Part shown: in pieces, positions 42,739-54,520 of the stretch
How positions within the stretch are numbered: position 1 is the stretch's first letter
How the letters are laid out: every line of letters begins with the position of its first letter
Assembly: GCA_026210745.1 (NCBI GenBank)
Contig: CP110631.1
Coordinates: 2,914,001 to 2,978,000, forward strand
Direction of reading: 5' to 3'
DNA length: 64,000 nucleotides
Source of the DNA: Exobasidium rhododendri
Lineage: Eukaryota; Basidiomycota; Exobasidiomycetes; Exobasidiales; Exobasidiaceae
Position numbers and translations under genes: made by a program
Notes under the pieces: model-generated
What the model was told of the DNA's origin: nothing
Database searches by the model: none
What the model saw: the letters and a program-made list of their open reading frames with translations, nothing else

Positions 42739-44601
42739 CTACACTTCGCCACGTCTAAGCTCGATCATGTAATCTTCGAGAGCTTTCTTTGCAAGGGGAT
42801 CGTCGGCTACTTTTGCCATCCAAAATGCTCCATAGGCTTCTAGCATTGCCTCTTTACCTACGTCTGATCGCGTTTCCGTACCGGCTGAATCTGTCATGGA
42901 AGCCAGGTCATGCAGAGACAACTGGGGGAAAGAGGGAAAGGAGGAAAACAGGTTAACTCAACTGCAAGCCCCTGTGTTTTCCACGGGTGCTTTATTTATA
43001 CTGCTTACCATGACTTCTCGTACGATTGCTTCGACTTCTGCATGCCTTTCTTCGATCATGTCTGTCCTTTGACACCAATTTCCCAACCTCTTCAGATGGC
43101 ATGATGGCACATGCAATTGATCCTTTTGCTGCTGCATCAACAAAACACGAATCGCACTTGTTCCTATCCTTCTAAGTCCAATCAGAGCACCTAATTTGGT
43201 CGAAGAGCTCTCTCTTGGACCTGTCTCAGCTGTTTCAGTGTCGAAAGGAGAAAGCGACGATATATCTCTTGGGTCGCGCTGTTCTTCCTCCTGTGTTGTA
43301 TCTTCACAACCGGCATCCAAGGAGATCAGGATGGTTCGTACTAAACGAGGACGCAAGGTCGGGTAGGTGCTGTCGTACTTTGCAATAATGTACGATAGAA
43401 GAGAGCCAGCTCGTGTACGAAGAACGTACGTAAGAGTGCTAGCCGAAGTTCCCAGACTTGAAGTGAGCAGAATGGAGATAACGAAGGGAAGCAATTGATG
43501 TAGGTATAGTTCGATGCCTAGGAAAGGATTGGTGACAATCGCATTGATTGTGTGAAGCATCACCTCTAACATCTTTTCATCCCGTAGTCCATTTTGAACC
43601 TTTTCACCAACCCATTGAATGAGGTAAGGCACCAACTGATGCAATCCAGAATCACCACGCAGACTAGCTAACGCAGCATCTCGAACAGTATTGCCAGATG
43701 ATCGCTTTGCCATCGCCTCTACTTCCTCCATGGCTCGACTGTGACTCTGATCTCCTGCCATACTGACATCCCCGTCAACATCTTTATCTTCTTCATCTAC
43801 GTCATTCAAATCTCCGCCGTCCCCTCGCCCATTACTTTTCGCTGCGTCCACCTCTGCCTCCCTTGGAGGATCCATGATTGCTGTTGTAAGTCTTTCAAAG
43901 TAGAGCTGCAGTTCCCTGGATAAGACATGCTTGATGAGAGGCTTTGCGACTGTCTGACCTGGTTGCCCTACTTGACTTGCCAATACAGCTGATGCACCAT
44001 GAAGGTGGACAGTAGTCGGGGTGTTCGTGCTGCCTATTTTGTTCACAGGAACGGGTTGCACTGCCGCCGTACGCAAGACTGGATTTTGAGGGACAGCTGG
44101 TTGTACACCTTCGATGGCTAACCAGTGTGCAGACCATCCAACACCTGGTCCCAGAGCCACTTTTGGACCATTCTCCAAGACTTTTTCTAGGTCTATTTCT
44201 TCGTCTGCTAGAATGTGAATCGGTCCAGTCTGCGTTTGTATCCTTCTAAAGGTGGATCCAACGGCAGTAGGGTAGGCACCTGAAACAGATGACTTCCCCA
44301 AAGTACTAGGGTGAAAGCCAAAGATCGGCTCTATGTTCCTCTGCTTCAAAGCTCTGTCAACATCAGAGACCCTTAATTGATTTCTCTTGCCATGCCTCAT
44401 GAATTTGCTTGCATCTTGCACCACTTGTCTCAGCCTATATTCTACATCGGCCGCAAGTGCTGCTGCTATGCTCTCCCTGATCGGTGGGAGACCAATTGAT
44501 TCGGCGACGTCTTGCACCGAATCTGTTGGGTATATTGAATATGCTGTGGATGAGCCCATCTTTGGCAAGGAAGGCCCGCCCGCCTCCGTTCTTGGCGGCA
44601 T
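42739..44601 (-). CDS. taf6: TFIID/SAGA subunit TAF6
   Basis: Histone-fold partner of TAF9 in TFIID (and SAGA). Exons 43009-44601 and 42739-42921; 1776 nt give 591 aa. The histone fold is near residues 22-90: YPTDSVQDVAESIGLPPI, YRLRQVVQDASKFMRHGKRN and LRVSDVDRALKQRNIEPIFG. The central HEAT-repeat domain contains HVLSRELQLYFERLT, LHQLVPYLIQWVGEKVQNGL and LEVMLHTINAIVTNPFLGIE. The 86-nt intron (GTAAGC...CCCCCAG) joins VREVM to LSLHDLASMTDSAG, extending the C-terminus. A small acidic insert (DVDEEDKDVDGD) splits the linker. It is divergent from the APQ12-like gene. Confidence 0.94.
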
Positions 44602-44938
44602 TACGAATCAAGGTAAAGGAAGGAGTGATGTGGTGAAGTGTTCCAATAGCAGCTGCGATCCTCGTGGCCCTGAACTTCCCTTCTTGCCTTTGCAAAGGAC
44701 GCGACCTGATAGTATCTAAAGGGGGCGGGGTGGCTCATAGCTGCTGCCACTTTTGAGATGAGTGGTACAAAATTACGACTCTACGCATTAATTAGTCGGA
44801 TAAGTACTGTTTGAATGCGCACAATCTCCGTTAGCCTGTCCATCACTCAAAAGGTCGAAGCGTCGGGCAAGGGCAAGACGACGTCTACCGAAGTCTGCTT
44901 CTCACCTCTCTCACTATTTCACACCCGTCCAGCACGAC
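44602..44938. other. divergent promoter between TAF6 and the APQ12-like gene
   Basis: 337 bases between two head-to-head genes. No supported extra feature. Confidence 0.5.
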
Positions 44939-46042
44939 ATGTTTCGAAACCGCACTCCACCTATGCCACAGCCTACTGCCAGCAGCTCGAGCAGCAACTA
45001 CATGTCTGAACAAGTACAGCAGCTTCTAGCCTTGGTCTTACCGGAACCATTCGTCACAATTCTGGCATCTGTTTCAGACTTGATCTATCGACTAGTACTC
45101 GGCCAGCACAATGAGTGGGTACTACATCCTGATAGCATGCTAGACTTGGATTAGACTTGCTTACAATGACTCCCCTCCCCAAGCAGACCTGCCACCTATA
45201 CATCCACGCTGGTTCCACCTGTCTTGCTCCTTCTTGTGACGTATCTGTCGGTGATGCTCGTCTACCGATCGATCCGGTCTTTCTTCTCCTTTTTACTCTT
45301 CTCGGTCAAATGGTTTGCAGTCTTGGCGGCCATCATGTTCATCGTGGCGTACAGTCTAGGTAACGGAAACGTGGAGAAAGGTGCAAGGGTAGCTGCGCAG
45401 AAGGGAGGACTCAATATGCAGAGTAATAGCTGGTCTGATGCGCTTCAAAGTAGTGAGTGAACACCTTCTTTTCAGGGGCTAGTTGGTGAAAGGCAGTAGT
45501 CATCTCTTGCAAGATGCGTTGCGTGGAACGAACAGAGTACTGCGAAAGGGAAACACGAGTGCTCACGTAGCTTGTATCATTTCTTTCTCTCCCCCTCTTC
45601 TCCTTTAGGTCCAGCAGCACAGCAAGTAGCGCCATACCTCTTACAGCAAGTAAAAAGAAACCTCGGCGGAATGGCTGCTGCCATGCCCCTTCTACAGCAA
45701 GCTTCTCAAAAGGTAATGGAGGTCGTACAAGGCACCGGTGCAGTAGACGATTTATTTGACAGCGGATCCAAGCAAAACACTAGGACACGAGAATATCGAG
45801 ATGTGCGACCTGCAAAGAAGAGATTCAGTTTCAGTGGAGACGACGATAGTGTTGGTTCTAGGAAGAGTAGTCAATCCTATCCTCGATCGGACAACGACAA
45901 GAAGAGGAGGGCCAGTGGTCCTTCCAGAGGCAGCAAGTCGACTACTTCGGACGACTCGGCTTTTGAGCGTATTGCAAAATTTATGGGAGCAGATTCATGG
46001 ATGGAAGGTGCGGATGTTCGTGGCAAGCAGAAGACTCGCTGA
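44939..46042 (+). CDS. APQ12-like nuclear-envelope membrane protein
   Basis: Apq12 proteins sit in the ER/nuclear envelope and affect nuclear-pore assembly, membrane fluidity and mRNA export. Exons 44939-45114, 45187-45452 and 45609-46042; 876 nt give 291 aa. Two adjacent hydrophobic helices, about residues 67-84 (LVPPVLLLLVTYLSVMLV) and 92-114 (FSFLLFSVKWFAVLAAIM), separated by a short basic turn, match the Apq12 hairpin. The C-terminus is Ser/Lys/Arg-rich with KKRFSFSGDD and ends GKQKTR. The donor of intron 1 is GTGGGT, weaker than usual, but it is the only site giving a consistent phase. Function is inferred from topology and short similarity. Confidence 0.7.
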
Positions 46043-46664
46043 TCACTACTTTGCCCATACATTTTCATTGCGATCTCCTCGAGCGTCGTCGATTTCCCTC
46101 TTCTGTATTCGTAACTAGATTGTACTTTATCGCTCAACTTACCGTGTCGATGCATTTCCATGTCCCACTGTCACCCACACAGAAGGATCAAGACAGGCAG
46201 CGGGCAGGCATTGCGCAGACCAAAGAGAGCGTAGAGATTGTAGTCTCACGCAACGATCGCATTCAGCATAAGGACGGCCTGGCATCCCCCTCTCATACTC
46301 CTATCTCGATGCTCCATTACTTCAACCTCAACTTCAGATAATGCGCGACCAACGTTGCCAAGTTCACGTGTCTGCAATTTTATGAGTCGAAATCGATCCT
46401 TGGCCGGTGATGTGATCTTGCGAACGGCGATCCTGGTGATCTCAAACTGATTTCCCCTCCAGGTACACCACCTACGTGTACATCCTGCCCCCTGCTCCCT
46501 TGCAGCTTCACGACAATAGCTTCTCAGCATTCCTTTTCTTTTTCGCCAGTGCGTGGCAGTAAGATTTGACGACTGCCAACAAGCAGTGACGAGGCAGCAA
46601 GCCGATAGCACCCACCCCACATCGATCAGCCTCGACATCTTTTTAAACCCCCTCCCCGACAATT
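46043..46664. other. intergenic region upstream of the HAPSTR1-like gene
   Basis: 622 bases between tandem plus-strand genes. A 138-codon minus-strand frame exists here but has no family likeness and skewed composition (Arg/Cys/Trp), so I read it as chance. Confidence 0.5.
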
Positions 46665-47819
46665 ATGGACCTCACAAATCTCCGTGAGAGCCTTGATTCA
46701 TCTTCGAGGGAGAAACATCCTGCCTACACAAGCGCCAAAAAGAGCGAGTCAAGATTGACTCGTGACTTCAAATGTGAGTCGATCCTTTGGAAGGCTTGCT
46801 AAGTTCCATCAAACGAGTATCACACTGACACTTCCTTTCATCTTGCGTATTGTCTGCCAGCTGCTGCTCTTCAATTGACCACTCTGTATCGCACTTCCCT
46901 TTCGACTTCCAAGAGGTCTTACGCATCAGGCTATGCTCAATCACTCAACGACATCTTGGAAGTGGTCTTACTTCGACTGCAACAGTCTCCTACATCTGCT
47001 CCAGGCATTCGTTCGCAACAGCAGCAGCCCTATCAGCCTTATCACAATCATCACCAGCGTCAAAGTTCTGCGATAGAATCTGATCGGGAAGAGCTGAAGT
47101 GGCTGGTGCGCTATCTGAGGGCGCGGATTGAAGCAATAAAAGCGGAGAGTGAGGAGGAAGAGGAGAAAGTCAGCAGCGAAGACGAGGAGGAAGAGGAGTT
47201 GACGCAGAAGGAAGGGCCAAGTAAGGTAATCAAGAAAGCCTCGGAGGAAGTAGTTGCAACTTCCTCGAAAGCTTCCTCTTCAAGCTTAGCTGAGGCTGGG
47301 AAGAAGGAGAAGGAGGACACAGTGCATTTGCCGCCTGCGTCCGGCGTAGATGTATCGCTCCAGCACGACTTGGTGAATGAGCCAGAGAGTATGGCTTCGC
47401 TTGCTCCTCCAATCTCAGCTATCTTCAACTTTACACCTCCTTCTACTTCTATCCCTTCCTTTCCTTCTGCCCCACCCACTCATCGAACCACATCACAGCA
47501 TGGCACAACAGTGAAACGAAAGATCAAGGGGGGTCAGGGAATCCTGCCATCGGGAGGAGGAACGCCATCGAACTATGCTACGCCTGTTTTCATAACACCA
47601 GCTTCTGCTTCATCGGTATCATCGGAGGAAGAGACCCTTAGCCAATCGCCGCAGCAACACACACCCTCGAGACGATCCCTGACTCGGTCAGGTAAGAGGA
47701 GTGCTGGCAGAGATAAGTCTAGTGGGTTGGACTTGTATGGCAAGAGTATAAACGCAAAGAGGAGAAGAGGCATGGGAGATCGCAAAGATGACGATAGAAG
47801 GGATGATAATCTACACTAA
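46665..47819 (+). CDS. HAPSTR1-like (C16orf72/DUF4588-type) predicted protein
   Basis: Exons 46665-46773 and 46861-47819 (87-nt intron, GTGAGT...CTGCCAG); 1068 nt give 355 aa. The segment made across the splice, residues about 35-78 (FKSAALQLTTLYRTSLSTSK then RSYASGYAQSLNDILEVVL), resembles the metazoan HAPSTR1/C16orf72 helix, which reads FQNxATAVTNLYKES followed by RSFDxGxQxGYQ. That family works with the ubiquitin ligase HUWE1 in stress responses. The remainder is acidic, then Ser/Thr/Pro-rich, and ends in a basic cluster (INAKRRRGMGDRKDD) that could be a nuclear signal. The match is short and was made by eye, so the assignment is tentative. Confidence 0.55.
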
Positions 47820-48009
47820 TGCATTAAAGGCAACTAGGACTACGACACGGACTCGTTCTCATACTCAAAGCCTTACTGCACTGCAGCATCCAAGTATTCC
47901 ATTCGCCTCCCACTCATGAAGGTATGTAATCTAGCTATGTAATAGGAATACTTTACCGTCGCCATGGAAGGAGGTCTACAGTGCTAATTGGTTTGGTATT
48001 AAGAGTGTC

Positions 48010-48013
<4 letters not shown>

Positions 48014-48047
<34 letters not shown>
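48014..48047. repeat. (TG)17 microsatellite
   Basis: Seventeen perfect TG units between two convergent genes, 44 bases beyond the CSN3 stop side. Confidence 0.9.
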
Positions 48048-48048
<1 letters not shown>

Positions 48049-48090
48049 TACGAGAGAGATGTCCTTCAAGGGACGGCGTCTTGCAAGATC

Positions 48091-50169
48091 TCACAACAAG
48101 CCTTCCTCGTCAAATTCATCGGCGACAATTGACCCAAATCCTCCCGCCACACCCCTGGTAGTCGGATTCATTAGCTGTTGGACGGGCACAAGACGGTCAA
48201 TTTTATCAAGGCATATTGTCTCTCTTCTGATCCGGTGCTCACCTTTGACAAGTAAGCCTCGCTGTTGCGAATAGACTTGTGCTTGTATTCTACCTCTCGG
48301 TCCCAGAACTTTCCGTCTTGCATGATGCCAGTCAGTTGTTTTGCTGCTTCCAGACTTGTGTGGTCTACTTTGTACTCTAAGAGTTGGACAACAATTTCTT
48401 GAGCTGGTGATATGCTCTGGTCTTCGATGGTCAGTCGTATCCATCGATCGGCATCCATTTGTTGCAAAGAATTCAGCACAATCTTGCAAGCCTCTTCCTC
48501 CACTGCGCCTTCTACTCTGCCTCCCAACAGATCGACGATATCGCCAACTTTCATTCGATTGAAAAGACGACCTAAACGTTGAATTCTACGTCTGGTTGAT
48601 AGTCCCAGCAAATGTCTTACCAGTCCGAAATTCGAGTCTCTTTTTAGAACTTCCATACCTTTGTCGACTTCTCGATCGAGATTCTCTTGAAGTTTGCTTG
48701 CTTGCAGTCGGGTCTCTGCCTTGTCGTCTGGATTAAGTTTGACTGTGAACTCTGCCTCGTACGCCGTGGCAATGTTTTGATATGTCTCAATACTTGCAAT
48801 CTTACTCCGTGTAGCTCGTAAAACGGCCTGCGATGCGTAGCGAGGCAGTGTTTTATTCTTGCCGTCCTTGAGGAGCTGAAGGAGGATGAGCTTCTTGTAG
48901 GCGTCTATTTGGATAGCCGAGACTTGCTGAGCGGGCGAAGTGACACACTAGAACAGAAGGCTGGTCAGCTTTCATAACTCGGATCTCTTCATGCCACAAT
49001 ATTTCGTATTTGTGACTCACCAGCTCAAAGAATTCACAGGCCTTGTCTAATCGATCCACTTTAGCCCAGACCATTCCGCCGTAGTAGAGGTATTCTAAGA
49101 CATCGGTATATGCAAGGGAGGTGATCTAAAAAGCCAAAGAAGAAGGCGGCCAAGTAAGCCTGATTGCTCTGCCAAATAAGGGTGAACATGTTCCGCTCAC
49201 ATTCTTGTCTGCACTGATAGCGTCGTGTCTTAGTACCCAGTCGACAGCTGCGTGGTAATGTTGAGCTCTTAGGCATTGCTGAAAGGATGAGGAAGGAACA
49301 TGTCAGAGAAAATCCCAAAAGCAACACTCTCCATGCTTCTTAGCGCTACTAACGTATACTATGATGGGGTGCAGAGTGGACAGATTATTGAAGCCACCTT
49401 GCACAGAGCGAAAGCCATCAAACAGTCGCATAAGAGATGTCAACGCTCCAATTGGCTTTCACATCAACTTCGAGTTAGCAAGAAAGTGTGTGTCTTCAAG
49501 GCTTTACCCTCCCGCAATACTCACGTTTGCTAGTACTTGACCAATGTCCGCAATGTTTCGAGCAAGAATAGTGACTGTGTGGGGAGTAAGGAGTAAGTAG
49601 CCCCTCCCTCAAGCGTAGCCTTTGACACACCACTACCGCGCTCACCGATCTCGCCCGCTCCTATCAGCTGAGCAGGAGTAAATCCCATGGCAAAAGCATC
49701 GATGAAAGGACTCAAGGCGGAGGCAGCTGCTACATTTGTTGCTTGACCGCTTCGACACGCTCTGCCGATTCATGGTGAGGAAGTGAGGTTTCTGCTATCA
49801 GGCCGCGCGATGTGCTGAACCCTGGTAAGAAAAGCACGAGACTCACAAGATGTATGCGTACCCAAGGGAATTGTTGGCAGGATCCAGCATACTCAGCGGG
49901 TCTACACCACCTTGTAGAGCTTGCTGAAAGACTCGCTGACCCTTACCCTTGTGTGCATGGTACTGGTTCCTCAGAGCCGGAAGCAAAGTGTTGCACACCT
50001 GAACTGACACCAACTTAGGGCCAGACGATTGGGTGGGTTCGAGCGATGCTTCCACAGACTTGATCAGAGAGACGACATCATCGATAGTGGAGATCACCGG
50101 CACCGAGGAGCTTTCAACAGCGCTACTCTTTGAGCTCCCTCCGACGCCTGATGATGCGTGATCCGTCAT
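48091..50169 (-). CDS. COP9 signalosome subunit 3 (CSN3)
   Basis: PCI-domain subunit of the COP9 signalosome, which removes NEDD8 from cullins. Eight exons: 49847-50169, 49646-49761, 49525-49574, 49354-49455, 49201-49278, 49021-49125, 48243-48947 and 48091-48174; 1563 nt give 520 aa. Landmarks agree with human CSN3: PIGALTSLMRLF, LSTLHPIIVYQCLRAQHYHA (built across intron 4), YLYYGGMVWAKVDRLDKACE, VSAIQIDAYKKLILLQLLKD, TLPRYASQAVLR, and DSNFGLVRHLLGLSTRRRIQ in the PCI domain. The C-terminus is acidic (DEFDEEGLL). For exon 4 two donors compete; GTTAGT (first base 49353) gives the alignment length of the human protein. Most exon-rich gene of the window. Confidence 0.88.
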
Positions 50170-50430
50170 TTGCTTGGGTGCTTGAGTGCCGGATGGTAGA
50201 GATGGGAAGAAGAGAAAGGTGATTACTTACGTGCCTCTGCCTACGAGTGCTCGAGCCATCTATACTCTAGCTCCATCAGCCCAAACGCGTTGAAACACTC
50301 CAAGTCAGAAGTTTAATGTACTCACCACTTCGACGATCCCAGACTATACCGATACTGCAATTAACTCAATCCTGGCGAAAGGACAGACTGGCTGCCTTGC
50401 GTCTGAGTCTACATCTCTTTCTAAGGCAGA

Positions 50431-53400
50431 ATGTCGCTGATACTGCCTGATTGGGTAGAACACCATTCAGACACAGACGATAAGAAAAAGAGGCAGACAA
50501 TCTTCAGCTTACATGTCCATCCGGACGGCACTCGACTGGCTACAGGTGGAATAGGTACGTTTGCGAACAGTCAAGGCGCCAAGGCGATATGTGCCGTAAC
50601 TGATATAAGATGACCATCACAGACCAAAAGATACGCATTTGGGCAACTGATCCGATACTATACCCAGAGGTAGAGAAAGACAAGAATGTTCATAAGCTGC
50701 TATGCACTCTTTCGCGCCATACCGGTATGTTAGCCCAAAGAGAGGTCAGGGGGTTGTCGTGAAAAATTGAGCTGATTGTCCATCATCACTACCAGGTTCT
50801 GTCTTGGTCGTACGATGGTCACCTTCTGGCCGTTACTTAGCCTCCGGATCAGACGATACGATCGCTCTCATCTGGGATTTAGATCCATCAGGTCTGGGAG
50901 GGAGTACCTTTGGTTCTTCCGGCGAGGAGGTCAACGTAGAGAGCTGGAGACCGCATCGTCGACTGGCTGGGCACGAGTCTGATATTGTTGATCTGGCTTG
51001 GAGCTGCGACGATGACGATAGCTACCTTGCCACAGTAGGTCTCGACTCGCGTGTCATCATTTGGTCTGGGCCACGACAGGGCGTAGGAGGCTTTGAAAGA
51101 GTCAAGGTCATCAGTGGTCATCAGGGCTTCGTCAAGGGGGTAGTCTGGGATCCTATTGGTAAGTATCTTGCTACTGCCAGTGACGACAAGAGCGTGAAGA
51201 TATGGAAGGTCGGCGGCGACTGGGCACTGCAGAGGTCCATCACCAAGCCTTTCGAGAATAGCCCTAGTAGTACTTTCTTCCAGCGACCGAGGTGAGGCTG
51301 CACAAGGAACACTGATACTCGGACTGACGTCGAACTGATGCAACTCTTACCTCCTTACAGCTGGTCACCAGATGGAGCTCACATTCTCTGTGCCAACGCC
51401 ATGTCTGGACCAGTCTTTGTCGCGAGCGTGGTCAGTCGTAATGATTGGTCCTGCGACATCCACTTGGTAGGACATGAGAATACCGTGGCAGTGGCCGCGT
51501 TTTCTCCTAGATTATTTCGGGATCGAGACGAAGACTCTAGCAACGAAGGAAAGCCCGCCACCGTCATAGCCCTTGGTTCGATGGATCAAAGTGTCAGTGT
51601 CTGGATTACTGGTCAATCAAGGCCAATCTTAGTAGCTCGAGACGTCTTTCAACGACAAGTGATGGATCTGAGCTGGTCTTCGGATGGCTTGACATTGTAT
51701 GCATGCTCGGCCGATGGACATATCGCCGCATTTGCCTTTACCACGGACGACTTGATGGATCTACTTTCCGAAGAAGAGCTACGATCGGCAAAGGAAATGT
51801 TTGACTTTACGGAACAGCAAAATATCTTCAAGAAGTCCACTCTACAGACGGTACTTAGTCACAACAACCAGCTAGCACCAGGGACTGTGGAGCGGCCTAC
51901 GATGCTGGTACCTCGAAAAGCCGGTGTCGCACACGCTAATCGGGCAAAGCCTGCTCTTCCAGCGCCTGCCAACGGTCGAGTTCAAAGATTGGAGCAAGAT
52001 ATTACCGTGACGAATGAAGGAAAGCGTAGGATTAGACCGACGTTGTTGAGCGATGTAGGAGGAGGCAGCAGCAACGATTCGGACTTTGAATTGGTTTCAT
52101 ACACTCAAAGCGTCCTACCAGCGCCTGCGTCAAGCCAAAAGCAACACAAGAGACCTCCGGCAGAGGCAGACGGTGACTTGAATGACCACGAAGGTAAAGT
52201 TTTATTTTCCCGCGGCGTCAAGCGAACCGCAAGCTCGACTTTCTCCCATGACAGTGACCTGCAAGTGGGCGGCTCTCTCAATGGAGCAAAAAAGATTAAG
52301 GATGTAGGGAGAACGCTGGGAGGAGACCTGCATCGGGTTCCTGCTGGTCCGGCCGTGCCGCTGAGACAGCAGCAGCAGCAGCAATCTGACCAAGGGGAAA
52401 AGATATCGAATTACGCCACATTGCTAGAAGTACCGAAAAGCTTAAGCTTCTACTGTAGGGAGGAAGCGATGGGCAAGATTGAAGGCCGAAACTATGAAGG
52501 ACATCGTGAGTATGTGTTGTGATAAATGCGGTAGCAATCGACTAATCTTTACCTCTCTGGACTCTCTCTCTCTCCCTCTCTTTTCCGAGTAAGGACCGTC
52601 TGAAATCACCTTTTCAGAATCGTCTTCTGGCACTCGCATTGCTTGGATGGACTTCTCGCCCAGTGCTTTACTTCTAGCTACTGTCAGTGAAGAGTTCTCC
52701 GCCGTTTCCTATCAAGATCAGTCCGTCGCTGTCTATTCGTCCAAGGGCAGAAGGAGAGCTACGTTTCATCTGGACAGGCCAGTCCATCGACTGGAAAGCC
52801 ACAAAGAGTACCTGATAGCGTTGACGACAGATGGCTTCCTACATCGATGGAATATCCGTTCAGATCGAGAGATGGGCAGACCGGCTTCGATACTTGGCTT
52901 GTTGTCCAGCAGCAGAGTACAGGGGTCTTCCTCTGAAGATGGAATCGTGCAGCTCTGGATTCACTCCAACGGGTCACCAGTCATCATTACGCAAAGTGAA
53001 AAGGCCTTTACTTTTGACGATCGTAAGTCGGTATGGGTCTTGATTGCAAGTGGCTGGTTCGCCGATTGCAGTCCAATCTGGGAAGGAAGAACGAGGGGAA
53101 GAGGTGCTTCTCTGGACTCCATCAGTGGTGGGAATTTTTCACAGGCACGCAAGGAACCAATAAAAGCCATAGAAAGCGAGATCAACGATCTCGTCGTCAT
53201 CCAACGAGCGACATCCGGAATCTCGCGAGCACCCAAGCCGCCGGCAGAGATCTTGGACGAATTTACTGTCAGTACAGTTCTGAAGCATTTCGAGATGCGA
53301 CTACAGGGTGCCGTCTTGTTGGAAAGTAGAGAAGAATATCGAGCATATCTGCAATCCTATGCCAAGAAATTGAGCGACGAAGGAATTCGTAACCAGGCCG

Positions 53401-53597
53401 AAGATTTGTGCAGAAGCCTTTTGGGACCGATCTATTATACCCCCAACAGTCAGAATGATTGGGAGCCAAAGATCTGCGGGCTGGAGAAGAGAGTTCTGCT
53501 GGCAGACGTCCTCAAATGGATGGCGAAAGGGAGACTTCTCCTTGGTCTTGTGCAAACGTATCAGGATCTACTTCGCAATGTCAGCACGCCGTGGTGA
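50431..53597 (+). CDS. hir1: HIR1/HIRA histone chaperone subunit
   Basis: HIR/HIRA deposits histones H3-H4 independently of replication and represses histone genes. Exons 50431-50554, 50623-50724, 50796-51291, 51361-52505 and 52618-53597; 2847 nt give 948 aa. Seven WD40 blades fill the N-terminal third: IFSLHVHPDGTRLATGG, DQKIRIWATDP, GSVLVVRWSPSGRYLASGSD, DIVDLAWSCDDDSYLATVG, GKYLATASDDKSVKIW, WSPDGAHILCANAM and VMDLSWSSDGLTLYACSADG. The B-domain-like motif KRRIRPTLLSDVGG, which binds Asf1, lies near residue 462. The C-terminal Hira region (WMDFSPSALLLATVSEEF, LDEFTVSTVLKHFEMRLQGA) follows, so it joins the features that animal HIRA combines. Divergent from CSN3. Confidence 0.94.
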
Positions 53598-53813
53598 GGG
53601 TTGCGAGTTGCGTGGGAAGGGAGGGATGGAGGACGAGTGAGGAAGAGGCGCTTGAGACATCCACCACCATGTATACTATCGTCTTGTAATCCCCAAAAAG
53701 GCGCAGATGCACATCACCTGCCTCGCGTCTATAATACTAAGCAGCGTGTGTAGTGTAAGTGTGTGTGGCGAAGATAAAAATACAGTATGCCTCTCTGGAT
53801 GTGCCGATGGAGT

Positions 53814-54520
53814 TTATTCGGAAGTGAAGCCTCGCGCAGTCCTCCAGCTTTGGATCCAGTGCAGGATCCTAGCGACGTTGTTCTCTACGTCGTCATTGTT
53901 CTCGCTTTGAAGTACGACTATAGCCTCGGTCGGGTAGGCCTCCCTCGCTTCTGTCAAGACGACTTCCATTATTTCTGCTTCATTGTTGTCTTGGATCTTC
54001 ATCAAGGGGTAATTCCTGCAATGCAACATCGTAAAAGCCGTAGCATTAGCATGACATTCCAAAGGATCCACATACTTCTCAATCGATGCACTCACCGCTT
54101 CTCTAACCTCTTCCACAAGATTTCATGATTACATCGTAGGACCACGACCAAATCTACCCATCTTTCCGGATACGCCTCACATGAATGCCAGTCAAGAATG
54201 AGACCGCCTCGATCATCTAGTGTGTCGTCACTTGACTTCAACTGACTTTCATCTGTCATTGCATCCTCCTCTTCTGTATCAAGCGGCTCAGGTGCCACTT
54301 TCCCTGTCAGAGGTTCGATATAATCGAGCAGAGCGTCTTCATCAACGTCGTATGTCTGATATTCCTCATCGTATCCGAGATGAAATCCATTGTCTTTGAC
54401 GATAGGACCCATGTCGATATGTCGCATGGCAGGAATTGCCTCTAGAATCAGCTGAGCATGCGTCGACTTTCCCGTTCCTGGCGTGCCGGTCAGAGCTATG
54501 TTGGGCCAGCTTCGGACCAT
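53814..54520 (-). CDS. fap7: adenylate kinase 6 / Fap7 (hCINAP)
   Basis: A nuclear ATPase/adenylate kinase that helps Rps14 assemble and the 20S pre-rRNA to be cleaved. Exons 54096-54520 and 53814-54015 (80-nt intron, GTGAGT...TTGCAG); 627 nt give 208 aa. Walker A is GTPGTGKST (residues 12-20). The NMP-binding part has VKDNGFHLGYDEEYQTYDVD, and the Walker B region reads GGLILDWHSCEAYPERWVDL with VVLRCNHEILWKRLEKR. Splicing joins LEKR to NYPLMKIQDNNEAEIMEVVL, exactly as in human AK6. An acidic insert (EPLDTEEEDAMTDESQ) makes it longer than human AK6 (172 aa). A Met 11 codons upstream (54553) is also in frame. Confidence 0.94.

Noticed and set aside
46246..46662. 138-codon minus-strand frame in the spacer before the HAPSTR1-like gene.
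   Set aside because: Arg/Cys/Trp-rich, no domain, and it overlaps the likely promoter of the plus-strand gene.
50230..50265. Extra 5' exon of CSN3 (MARALVGRG followed by a GTAAGT donor).
   Set aside because: No acceptor upstream of the MTDHASSG exon keeps the frame; it may be part of the 5' UTR.
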